Assembly (NCBI GenBank): GCA_012932865.1
Contig: SAXG01000016.1
Span: 372,001 to 436,000 of the forward strand
Length of the DNA: 64,000 nt
Reading direction: 5' to 3'
Source: Amylostereum areolatum
Lineage: Eukaryota > Basidiomycota > Agaricomycetes > Russulales > Stereaceae
The translations under genes and the position numbers were made by a program. This document shows, piece after piece, positions 1 to 9,909 of this stretch. Below the pieces are notes generated by a model. That model saw only the letters and a list, made by a program, of their open reading frames with translations. It searched no databases and had not been told where the DNA came from. Each line of letters begins with the position of its first letter. Positions within the stretch are counted from its first letter, which is position 1.

Positions 1-626
1 ACCCTACTATCGACCTTTGTCACCTCCGTTGAACCAATCAGCGAACTGCCAGTGCAACCCTATAAGTAGCTGTCAATTCCCGGTACTTTAGTAAAATTGA
101 AGAAGTATCATTTCTGTCACTAGTGGCCTCCCGTTGGCAAGAGGGCGCTTTGGAAAGACATCATCTGGCCTCAGCCGATCGATGTCGATAAGTACTAACC
201 TGAGAATCGGCGGCTCGGCGCTCTCCGAATCACAAGTAGTGTTCGAACTTCGTCGTACACCGACCGTGGCAACCTCGACGTACTCAACGCTCAACGTCCA
301 CTACCCCCAAACCTGTGCCCTCAACCGTGACCGTGCATCCAATCCCCTTAGGTCACCACGACACCATTGTCTCCGTGCTCCGATATTTGAAGACATCACA
401 ATCCTCAGCACCAAGCCGACGCCACATTGAACAGTCGACCACGTATACTTTGACCAACCACCATCTTCTTGGCCAGCTTTCAGGCAGTACCGACGCGGGT
501 GTCCCCCTCTTATATCTCCTGCGAGTATAGGATCGGTGCGTGTCATCACTCCTCCCGAGTCTCCACCAGACTCCTCCTGTGTCGGCCACGCCATCGTATA
601 ACTGACACTATCTCAACAGAACTACA
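1..626. other. no supported gene
   Basis: Short open frames on both strands overlap here without recognisable motifs or convincing splice structure. The segment may hold lost 5' exons of the kinase-like gene that follows, but nothing in the translation supports that. Confidence 0.4.
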
Positions 627-1921
627 ATGAACAACCGACGTTCTTCTCTCGGCCTACGCATCGTCATTCCCGACACGAATATATATCATGAATCTCTCAC
701 GGTCCCCGATTCGCATGATGCCGGCGAAGGGAAAGAGGACAACGAACTGGCGTTTCTCTCTGCGCTTTCAGGCCAACATGGGTTTCCAGACACGGCCGGC
801 GGGATCTCTGCAGTCTCGGCGGGTAACATTGGTCGTGTACAGGATCCCCACCCATCTGTCGCTCCGTCGTCGGACATCGTTCAAGATAAAGGTAAGAAGA
901 CACTCCGTTTCGATACGGCCGTACACAAGGGAGCTCGCTGCACCACAAAATGTAGAAGTCTTCTTGACTGGGAAGAGTTGGTTCCTGCAATGAGCGTATA
1001 TGTTGCTATAGATTCAATGATTGGTATGTTTGATCTTGCGGGTCCCGCTTTGCTTGCATTGACATGCGAATCGTTTACGAACAGCCGTCTTGAATGCCTA
1101 CCTTTCCGGCTGGCTTCACCGCGGGATCAATGTGACCACCATGCTCCTCAGGGAGGAAGCTCAGTATCGCACACCCGAGATGGCCCGCTCCAACGCGTGC
1201 TTCGACGAGGGTTTCGAGTTCCTTCATCGGCATCTCCGGCTCTGTCTCGGCGTCCTTGGTGACGGCGACCATGCTGTCAAGTGGGAGGACGTTCGGAAGC
1301 CTTCATACCGTCGTATTGTGCGTTATTTCTCAGGTCTTCCGCCTGCCCCGGTCCGATCTGACACGTCTCCAGGGAGTACAACCTTTCCTGTCCATGCGCC
1401 TCCTTGAAAAAATCGGCAAAGAGGTTATTCAAACCCCACTTGACGACGTAGAGAGCATTATCTGGACCGTTATTTGGGTGGGCACGTTCGATCCGGATGC
1501 AACGCCGGAGGAATACCTCTGGCGTGAACTATTGGACCACCGCAGGACTCAACATGTCATCGACAAGAAGACCAGCATTATCAATTATTTCCAGAATCCG
1601 GCGAAGAGAAACACAATGTCCCTCTGGTTCCAGGAAATCCTGCCCCTGTTGAGACAATGGTTGGAACTCGTACTGGAGGCACAACGTGGGATAGACCTCC
1701 TCTTGGCAGGGGAGCAGAAACCCGCCCCACCCGTCCGTATGTTCAAGGGCCCACCAAGCAGAGGACGCGGCACAGGGCCATCGAAGACTGGCCAAACAAA
1801 GAAGGATTTCAGATCACAGGAAAAGGTGACACAAAAATCCCTTCCCAAATCCGGCGGAGTCGTCGACATCGATGGAGATCAACTCGACAGCCTGATTCGC
1901 GAGTACATGAAAAGTATCTGA
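627..1921 (+). CDS. FunK1-type fungal protein kinase-like gene, C-terminal lobe, probably inactive
   Basis: Three consecutive frames joined by short introns give a protein like the catalytic C-lobe of the fungal-specific FunK1 kinases. The first frame (about 627-1090) has a segment like the FunK1 core strand (SMIGMFDLAGPAL). The second (about 1090-1340) has the catalytic loop as LHRGINVTTML and the metal-binding segment as GVLGDGDHAV. The third (to the stop at 1919-1921) has QPFLSMRLLEKIG and LDDVESIIWTVIWV, the signature that follows the activation segment in this family. The catalytic Asp of HRD is Gly here, and the N-lobe with its ATP-binding lysine is not visible, so phosphotransfer is unlikely. 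FunK1 kinases are usually 600 residues or more; this is about 400. It could be a decayed copy or a pseudokinase. Exon borders are approximate. Confidence 0.6.
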
Positions 1922-2165
1922 AGGCTGGTGTTGACTGGCTCGAGAAGAACAAGGTCTACGACGATCTGGAAGTGTAATGGGACGGTCCTGGGACAGCATT
2001 GGGAACGTGCACGAGTCATAGACTTATAGTTGGGATAGTCTACATATATAGTCTGGGTATCGACGCGACTCGGAGGGCCCAGGGCGGGACTGCTAGGTGA
2101 GATTAAAAGACGTGGTGCCAGGTCTCCGGAGGCTATCGCAGTCGTGCTGGGTCGCTAAATGACGT

Positions 2166-2648
2166 TCATGGTCGCGTGTCGATATGCTCGAGCTCTATTA
2201 GCGCCAGGCAGACTGCTTCGTACAGTAAGTTTGTGGCGTGGGTACACATGATGCAGGAGAGGCTACTGGTCACGATCGAATCAAAGAAAACGTCGAAGAG
2301 ACTAACGCGAAAAGTCAGCCAGCACGAACGAAGGTTGGGAATAGAATTGCGCTTACGAGCAGCTCTCGCCACATCCTTTCAAAGCTCCCCACCGCCTGCG
2401 TCTCGCCATTCAGTCAGATCACCTTGTCCGCGCATACCACCTCCGGTGCAAGTTCCTTCCATCGCGAACTTGCGTATATCCTCAGCAGCGATGGACTTGC
2501 GAAGGGTATTATCGAAGGAATTCGCCGCACTGGCAGTGGACCACGTGTTGCGATCTTAGGCGGAGTGGAGAGGCAGGAAATCAAGTGTATGTACGCTGGA
2601 AGCATGATGGTCGTTTTGAATGCGTCCGCCTGGTCTTTCGCATTCTGA
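2166..2648 (+). CDS. hypothetical protein, weak gene model
   Basis: A short ATG exon at about 2166 may be spliced near 2225 (AG before GTAAGT) into the open frame that ends at 2648. The product would be about 150 residues, with a basic N-terminus followed by a Ser/Thr-rich stretch and a segment reading FHRELAYILSSDGLAKG. I recognise no family. A competing frame (2176-2559) overlaps it, so the choice of frame is uncertain. It may be an exon of a larger gene or non-coding. Confidence 0.2.
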
Positions 2649-3355
2649 GGGAAGTAGTTTTCGGCGAGGTCCTACGGACCAAGATAGAGAATAAGCACGT
2701 CGGACCCTAACACGCAGACGAGCGAACGCACCGTTATACGCGCGAAACACTCCTAGCTCTTCCCCATTGGGTGAAAGATGAACGCCTCCTGTGGTACTTC
2801 CTGTAGGCCATGCGCACGCTCGCCTCCTCGATCGGATTCAAGAATGCGTCGAAACCTTCAATTGTTGTCGCAGCGCCGCCACTCGTTCATAGTTCCGACG
2901 GAGTTCTTGTCGAGTGCTCAGACACACGCGTTCGCGCATATCAAACATGGAACGGGACTTACCAGCACCGTGTCAATGCACCGGACGTGATGAAGGCTTG
3001 CTGTTGTCGTAAAGCATTTCAAGACATGAGGGTAGGGATTATGAGCGGAGAGATAGTCTTCAAATGGATGCAATGCGAACATATTGGAGGGCTTCTTAGG
3101 GTCGTTCGAGGATGATGCAGGCATCAAGGTGGTGACTATGGTTGCAGTTCGCTTCATCGAGCACGTCGGCATTTCGGCTGGTGGCCACAAAGCCGATGGC
3201 TGCCGATCCTAACATGGAACACAGGAGGTGACCCGCACGTGAGGCGTCACAACGATACAGTTTAATAACAGTCACGACTGTGACAATCGGCGCTTACGCC
3301 AACGATCAGCCAAAACAACACCCTCCTCGCCGCCGCCGCCGTCCTCAACGTCAAG
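2649..3355. other. no confident gene; upstream region of eL27
   Basis: Open frames on both strands (2810-3115 plus, 2918-3190 minus) have no recognisable motif. The last 150 bases, with CT-rich and CCGCC-rich stretches, are likely the promoter and 5' UTR of the ribosomal protein gene that starts at 3356. Confidence 0.35.
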
Positions 3356-3977
3356 ATGGTCAAAAGTGCGTGTATTCTCATCGCCTCTCCAGAATTACTC
3401 TGACAAGAGAAAACAGTCTACAAGCCAGGAAAAGTACGCTATTTTCAGCTGTCGATCGATGTGGGTTGCTGAACGGAACGTGCGCAGGTCGCTATCGTCC
3501 TCCAAGGCCGTCAGGCCGGCAAGAAGGTCGTCGTGATCAAGCAGCTCGATGAGGGAACAAAGGAACGCCCGTACCCCCACGCTATCGTTGCTGGCATCGA
3601 GCGTTACCCTCGGAAAGTGACGAAGCGTATGGGTGCGAAGAAGTTGGCGAAGCGGAGCAAGGTCAAGCCTTTCATCAAGGTGCGTTTGCTATCACCCCTT
3701 TCTCGTGCCATCGTATCTGAGCCTGCTACGACAGGTGGTCAACTATTCCCATCTGTTCCCGACACGTTATTCTCTCGAGCTCGAGGGGCTCAAGGGAACC
3801 GTTACCAACGATACCTTCAAGGAGCCTACACTGCGGGAGGACTCGAAGAAGCAGGTGAAGAAGCTGCTAGAGGAGCGGTACACTGGTGGGAAGAACAAGT
3901 GGTTCTTCCAACCTCTTCGCGTACGTTGTCCGTCCTTTTTATCCGTGCACACGTTTTGACCTCCTTTCTAGTTCTGA
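3356..3977 (+). CDS. RPL27: 60S ribosomal protein L27 (eL27)
   Basis: Structural protein of the large cytosolic ribosomal subunit. Five exons fit exactly: 3356-3365, 3417-3433, 3488-3679, 3735-3920 and 3972-3977. All introns are GT-AG and about 51-54 bases long. The spliced product is 136 residues, the usual eL27 length. It starts MVKIYKPGK, contains the hallmark [24 protein letters not shown] and [12 protein letters not shown], and ends with a final exon that encodes only Phe plus the stop, preserving the conserved terminal F. A ten-base first exon and a six-base last exon make the gene easy to mis-annotate. No substitution at conserved positions suggests loss of function. This is the clearest housekeeping gene of the window and the best anchor for its codon use and intron style. 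Confidence 0.96.
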
Positions 3978-4612
3978 TCCGGTCGCCGTTCTTATGCTTT
4001 TCACGATGTTGTCAAAACTTACATGTATATCACACATGTCGCCCTCATGATGCATGTCTCCGCATATCTTTTATTCAAGCTTTCTATGCTGTCCTTGTTC
4101 GTCCACGAGGGGTAATGTAAGTGTGCTCCTACTTACACCAGCCCGGTGCTCTTGAGGAGCGAAGCCCTTACGTCGCGAATAAGATCGAGTGACGAACCGC
4201 CGACGAACAAGGCGGGGATGGGAATGAATGCAGAACATGGACGTCGTCAAGCGTTTGGGCTCAAGCGACTTACATGATCAAGTACGAATGAGATCACACT
4301 AGTTGTTGTATCGCCCCCGGAGGATGTATGACCTTTTTCTGCCCATGAACTCGTCTCCCTCTACCGCCAACTCGGCTGGCACTTCCTCCCTAACATAGGT
4401 ACTCCGGGCTGCAACCTGGCCTTGGAACTGTTCGACAGACCCAACAGACACCTCTCCCCCAAGTCCGCACCTTTGAGAAGCTTTCTGATCCTGCGCGCTT
4501 GTGCTCTATACGTGCAACGACCCCAATCTCCTCCGCCACTGAGTACTAACCTCAATCCATCAACCTTTCCAAGAAAAAGTCGCACACTTGGCGTTCTGTA
4601 TCCTTGATCAAT
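3978..4612. other. eL27 3' region and intergenic DNA
   Basis: Holds the 3' UTR of eL27 and the tail-to-tail gap to the reverse-strand zinc-finger gene. Open frames here are short and featureless. Confidence 0.4.
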
Positions 4613-6132
4613 TTATCGCAGTAATGTGGCAACATCGTCAGTGGTATCGGAGTGGGAAGCATCGTCGAGGTCTCCTGATGAAGTGCTGCCCGCGTCGTCG
4701 GATGGTGGATTCTCGGATTCAAGGTCATCCTGGTCATCGTGGTCATCCTGGTCACTTGGCGAATGAGGAAATGCGCCGCCGTGGATAGAATGCGACCTCT
4801 GGTCGCGATGTCGTGATGTTCCGAGAGCAGCTCCCCGTAGCAGTCGGATGACTCTATACTCCATCGTGTTGTGCTCGTCATGGAAAACGAGAGACAGATT
4901 GGCCTCGAATCGACCAGGGCAGTGGGGTGCGAAAGACACGGCCACCAGTCGCGGTTCTCCTCGCTCAAACCATGAGTCACCACGGATGGCAGCAAAGAAC
5001 CTTGAAATCTAATATGAGCGAACTGCTATGGGCGCCGAAAGAGCATGCCGACTCACGGATTGGATGCATCTTCAGGTGCCTGCACCTCGATCTCTGCCAA
5101 CCCTACTCTGTTAGTCCAAAGACGGTTTTCCACCTCGAGGAGTAAGGTGAGTTGTGGGAAGGACTCGTCGTTCGATTGCAGTACGGCGCCGAAGTCGAAC
5201 CCTCGTTCGGCAGAAACGGATATCAAAGGCCCAAGTACCGTTGCATTAACGTCCGAGGGTGCTGGGGCAGGACTTTGTGATTGTACACTTTGCGGGAGAC
5301 GCACAAACGGAGTTTCTGGTGGTGGCGGGTTTGGAGAAACTGGTCGTGTGAACGGGAGGGATGCTTGGGACGACGGTAGAGGAACCTCAGGCTCAAAAGC
5401 GATGCCGGAGGGTTGAGTACTAGGGTTTGCTTCAGTAGGAGCGGCAGCTTGATTGGATTTGCTCTGGATGCTCGCTGAGTCTTGGACCTCAGCTCTGCCG
5501 AGAGCCTCGTCAAGCCATCCCTGGCGTGAATAATGTTGTGCGGAGACGAAGTGAATCTCGCTAAGAAACGCTTCGACGTGTCTGTTGCACGCTTGACAAT
5601 AGACGGAGTCCCGGGGTGGCGTGGGGGGCGGAGTGCCCGACTGCTGCCAGGCTACAGCTTCTCGATGCTGCTTCGAATTCGTGTGGAGCTGAAAAAAATC
5701 TTTGAACGCGTAAACGCGACAGACTTCGCAGAGACGAGCATTGGAAACAAAAAGTGGTAGATCCTCCACGGCCGTGGACTGTGACTATCAATCGGTCAGA
5801 AGAATATCAGGATTCAGAAGGAGGCGGGCAATCCTACTCACGGTTCTGGATAAACCTTCAGCCCTGTCCAAATCTACGATGCTCTTGTCTGCTTGCGTGC
5901 TGTGTGACTCGCTCTGTCCTGCTGCTTCATGTGATCCAGAGAGCTTAGTCGACGAAGGACTTGAACCCCGCGCAACGATCTCTTTATGCTGCCATCCCTG
6001 CGTATGGGCTGCCATGTCTTCAGGCTGGAAAAACCTGCCGCAGGGTAGACATTTCCCAACATCGTGTCGATGCTTGCAACCTTGAACATGGCAGTTCCCC
6101 GTTCTGAGAGCGCTTATGCAGAATGGGGGCAT
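4613..6132 (-). CDS. zinc-finger protein resembling the N-terminal part of MOV10/SDE3-type RNA helicases; helicase domain absent
   Basis: Three exons on the minus strand: 6132 to about 5845, about 5785 to 5060, and about 5010 to the stop at 4613, with GTGAGT donors at the first two exon ends. The protein begins with a CCCH finger (C5, C14, C19, H23), then a C2H2 finger of the U1/matrin kind (CLPCG...H...H). Two more such fingers follow in exon 2 (LCEVC...HTNSKQH and YCQAC...HFVSAQH). After a Pro/Ser-rich linker comes a beta-rich stretch (RGFDFGAVLQ, RLVAVSFAPHCPGRFEANL, LVFHDEHNTMEYRVIRLLRG) like the region before the helicase core of basidiomycete MOV10/SDE3 proteins, which act in RNA silencing. 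The chain ends in an Asp/Ser-rich tail without any SF1 helicase motif, so it is either a stand-alone N-terminal derivative or a truncated gene. A decayed relative lies at 8469-9371. Confidence 0.5.
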
Positions 6133-7394
6133 AGAGAAAGGAGGGGTAGGAGTGTGGTATTTTGACAGTCCGAGGGACAGGAAGAGAGGAAGTGAAGAAG
6201 CGCCCGAGGATACCGCGTCTTGACCCGGCCAGCGTCAACCGAATGCTCTGATCCTGTTCCGGGTGCGCCGATGAGCGAGTGTAAGTATCATGCACGATGG
6301 CACGACAAGCAGTTGATGACAGTTCGCATTCTCTTAGGACTCAGAATGAGCACCCCCACTCGCCGTGTGGCAGGATACTCACCTCTCAAGCTCTCCAAAA
6401 TCAGGAATACGCCGCAAACACTCTATTCCGGACCAGTTGACAATCCCATCACCTCCGGTGTCGCCGTATCCAGCATAAAAAGGACCCCTATGCCACGGAA
6501 TATCGTTCAGTACTTCCTTTAATCCTTATTCGAGTTGACTGCCAGACGTCGGGCTTACCCTATGACGCGAGCATCCCATTCTGGGAATAAGTAGGAAACC
6601 GCGCATTTCTCCTCTGTTACAAGCGGAGGCAACACCAAGGCGAACGAAATCGTGGTCTGGTCATAGAAAGTTGGTGGTGGGAGAAGTACGGACAAGTGAG
6701 GTCTCGCCGTGGTCGGCAGAAGCTTGCTCAAATCGGAGACCCAAGTTGTAGCTTCGACATACAGTATTTAACATCCGTGAAGTTTGTGTGTACTTGTCAG
6801 TACTTAACAATATACGTCGTTGGAAGTAGAACCAGCCTGGACTGTCAACGTCGTCACGCGCGTTGGTGCGCTTGAAACCATATATGTATCTAGAGATTCT
6901 GAGTGATATCGAATCGAACGTCCTCGTGCGTCCTTCCAGCCCGTCTGGTATATCAGCCACGGCCCACTACATCTCGTTCTGATTGGCTGGTCCTCCTGCC
7001 AGCCTTGCTCGAAGCGATCTCCACATCAGCAAATTGTCGAATTTTGTTTCACCTTGTTAAGCCATGTTTTTGCTGGTTTTGGTGTTGCACAATGTGCGAA
7101 ACAGTGCGAAACAGTCAAAACATGCCAATGTGTCAACATGTCCCCAGGCCATGTCTGATTGCTCAACACGCATGAGTTGGCCAATGAACAGCCAATCTAT
7201 ACCCAATGAACACACAACTTAGAATCTCCAACAGTTATACAGGTTAGTAATAGCTGGCAACTTGGTACAACAGTTCAACTCAGTTTGAATACATTCAAAA
7301 CATCATCGATCGTCTATCAGAATCAAAACAAATTCCATTCAAAACAATGTAGGTATTCAATTCATACTAGGTAATGTAAATATTGTAGGCAGTA
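6133..7394. other. no supported gene
   Basis: Only short frames without motifs are seen. The first few hundred bases are probably the promoter of the reverse-strand zinc-finger gene. From about 6990 the sequence becomes AT-richer and repetitive in feel (near repeats of AAACAGT and TTCAAAAC) and leads into the minisatellite. Confidence 0.35.
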
Positions 7395-8090
7395 GGGTGC
7401 GGAACGACGAGGGTGCGGGTGGAGAGACACGTGCGGGCGACAAGACAACGGGGGCAGGGGCGTCGAGAGCCAGGTGTTAGCATTGGGGGCCACGAGGCCG
7501 TCGGCGCTGGGGGCAACACACGTTGGCGTTGGCGGGCGACACGCGCGTGAGCGTTGGGGGATAACGAGACCGTAGGGAGTGACAAGGGCATGGGGAGATA
7601 CGAGGGTGTGGGGGGCGATGAAGCCGTCGGCGGTGACGAGGCCATCGGCAGCGGGGACAACACGTGTCGCCATGGGGGCGATGGGTGCGGGCGTTGAGGG
7701 CGATGGGCGTGGGCATCGAGTGCGACGGTGAGATCGTTGGGGGGGTGACGAGGCCGTGGGCCTTGTGGATGACGAGGGCGCGGGGAGTGACGAGGGTGTG
7801 AGTAATGAGGGTGTGGGGGGTGGGGGTGACGCGCGTCGCCATGGGGTGACAAAGGCATTGGCATTGGGGGCAACGCGCATTGGCGTTGGGGGTGACACAT
7901 GCGTTGGCGTGGAGGACGACGGGTGTGGGTGTTGAGGGTGGCGGCGAGGTCGTTGAGGGCGGCGGGGAAGTCATTGAAGGCAAGGGCGAGGGCGATGAGG
8001 GCAAGGGCGAGGGCGACGAGGGCAAGGGCGAGGGCGATGAGGGCGAGGGCGAGGGCGACGAAGGCAGCGGCAACGGCGACTAGGCCGGGG
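7395..8090. repeat. G-rich minisatellite
   Basis: About 700 bases of imperfect tandem repeats, with units of 6, 12 or 18 bases built from GGGCGA, GGGCAA and GGTGAC blocks on the plus strand. The unit is a multiple of three and nearly free of stops, so long frames appear on both strands (for example 7367-8104 minus) encoding Pro/Ser/Arg or Glu/Gly repeats. I treat these as artefacts. The G-runs could form quadruplexes. The sequence just downstream (TCACGTGACTA, then GCTAAGTC) recurs downstream of the array at 34270-35175. Confidence 0.85.
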
Positions 8091-8468
8091 TCCCCAACGA
8101 ACAACAGATTGTCGTGGTTGAAGACAAAGAGACGACACGGCGTCGAGCATCAACATAATTGAAGAGTCACGTGACTATATGTATCCGAAATCCGCTAAGT
8201 CGTGATTTCACAAGTAATTGCATAGTTAACCAAATTACCTACTAAATTTACCAAGTATGAAAGTAAACTTCTATAGTATATCCAAGAGAACTTCCAAGTC
8301 ACACTTGTTTCAACAAGCTAGCCAGCCCAAGTGTAAATACTAAGTTATTGCTCATGTTGTTGGTGGAGATGGGAAGCCTGTTGCATAGAGTTCTCGTATT
8401 GTGTTCAAACCTGGGTAGTTTATGAGATATTGGTGTATTGTTGAGTACTCATCCTGGTTGGCACGTGT
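8091..8468. other. flank of the minisatellite, no gene
   Basis: AT-rich DNA after the array, with the TCACGTGACTA motif near 8166. No coding signal. Confidence 0.4.
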
Positions 8469-9371
8469 TTAGCCAACGTCACAACTGGTGACAACACCTA
8501 AACACCTCAAATACGGTCTCAACCATTCAAAACAACAAAACAAAATTCGACAAATTGCTGATGCAGCTTCCGAGGCGCAGGAATCTCCTTCTCCCTGGAC
8601 GTCCTCAGGGTGTGGCTTCTGTCTGCGGTCACAACTTATTCGAGCTATTCCAGGAGCAGCTCCTCGTGGCACACAAAAGATCTTGTACTCCATTTTATTG
8701 TTCTCATTGTGAAAACCGAGCTGAAGCAAACCGACATCGAACCGGCCGACAGAAGGGAGGAACCCCTACAGTCACTGCAGTAGCCGTGGCTCTCCAAGGC
8801 TCTCCCCGCTCCATCCACACTGAGTAACCACAGATTTAAGCAGAGGGCCTGCGGGGTATAGGTTACTACCAGCGCAGGCGGGGCTCATGAATTTACACAA
8901 TGGACGCATCTTCAAGTGATCAACTCGGATTGGATCGGTTGCACCCGACCTCCGCCAGCGTGAGCTTGCCCGCTCAAACAAGGCTAAGAGTAGGGTGAGT
9001 GGCTGGATGGACCCGTTATGGGATAGGAATAAAGTGCCGAAGTGCAATCCTCGTTCAGAAGAGATATCAGCGTCAAAAGCCCGAATGCTATCCCTCTGAC
9101 GCCCGCTGCTGGTGTTGAAACGGGGTTCAAAAACTCTGAATTTCCACATTGTGGGAAATGTGGGAGCGAGAGCTTGGATGAGGCCGTGCCTCGAAGAGCT
9201 GTCCGTGTGGATGGGGTATGAGAAGGCGGTCAAAGATTCTTTGGGTCGAACACCGCGAAGCTCAAAAGTGTTATGTAACGGTAGATGTTGCAGCCTAACA
9301 GCAACAAACACAATGCACAAAGTCGCGCGACGCGATCCTCGAGGCTTACAACGGCCAAGTTCAATGTTCAT
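8469..9371 (-). pseudogene. decayed second copy of the MOV10-like N-terminal region
   Basis: Reverse-strand translations match the gene at 4613-6132 in the same order. SERGLHFGTLFLS and IQPLTLLLALFE match its RGFDFGAVLQ and PQLTLLLEVEN. GWSGESLGEPRL matches the GDSWFERGEPRL region. LQLGFHNENNKMEYKIF and CVPRGAA match LSLVFHDEHNTMEYRVIRLLRGAA. The pieces sit in different frames with stops between them, and the zinc-finger exons are not recognisable. This is a degenerated tandem paralogue about 3 kb from its partner, with the minisatellite between. Both copies end before any helicase core, which argues that the truncation predates the duplication. Confidence 0.55.
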
Positions 9372-9447
9372 ACACGCCGCAACTCTTCCTCCGACTTATC
9401 TCTCTCTCTCTCCTTCACCACATGTGGCATCAAGCAGTCAGTGTATA

Positions 9448-9867
9448 TGTCACGGATCGCTCCATTTCTCTCTTCGTTTGCAGACCTCGTACACGCGACG
9501 TGTCACGGCACATGACTTTCCCTTGCATCACATGCTTCAATGACGTCATTGCCCGGACTTCCGAGCAGGGTTCCGCATCCTTATCTATGACATCACTGCT
9601 CCGGACCTTCATCCTCCGCCCCATGACTCCTTTCCTATTGTTCTCCCCGCTCGCACCACTATCGCATCGCATCGCACCATCGTTCCCACTTGTATATAAG
9701 GACAGTGTTTCTCTTCCCTTTTCCCTAGACTGTCCATCTCGTCATACGGTACTGTAGCGCACGTTGCACTACCCTAGACCCCGGCACTCTCGAATCTATT
9801 TCCTTCTCGCTCCGCCCATCGTCGCGACTTAGGCGGTTCATCGGTCTCATAAACTGCGTTTCTGACA
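9448..9867 (+). repeat. solo LTR, gypsy family 1
   Basis: A 420-base LTR starting TGTCACGG and ending TTTCTGACA, flanked by the 5-bp duplication GTATA (9443-9447 and 9868-9872). It contains a TATATAAGG promoter element and is nearly identical to the LTRs of elements 1 and 3. No internal sequence remains, which is the usual product of LTR-LTR recombination. It lies at or just upstream of the first recognisable exon of the SNase-fold gene. Confidence 0.95.
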
Positions 9868-9909
9868 GTATATGCTGCATCACTCCAATCTGTCTAACCC
9901 ATCTTTTAG

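Noticed and set aside
7362..8104. 245-, 198- and 178-residue Pro/Ala/Leu-rich ORFs
   Set aside because: Same cause: tandem repeats with unit length divisible by three.
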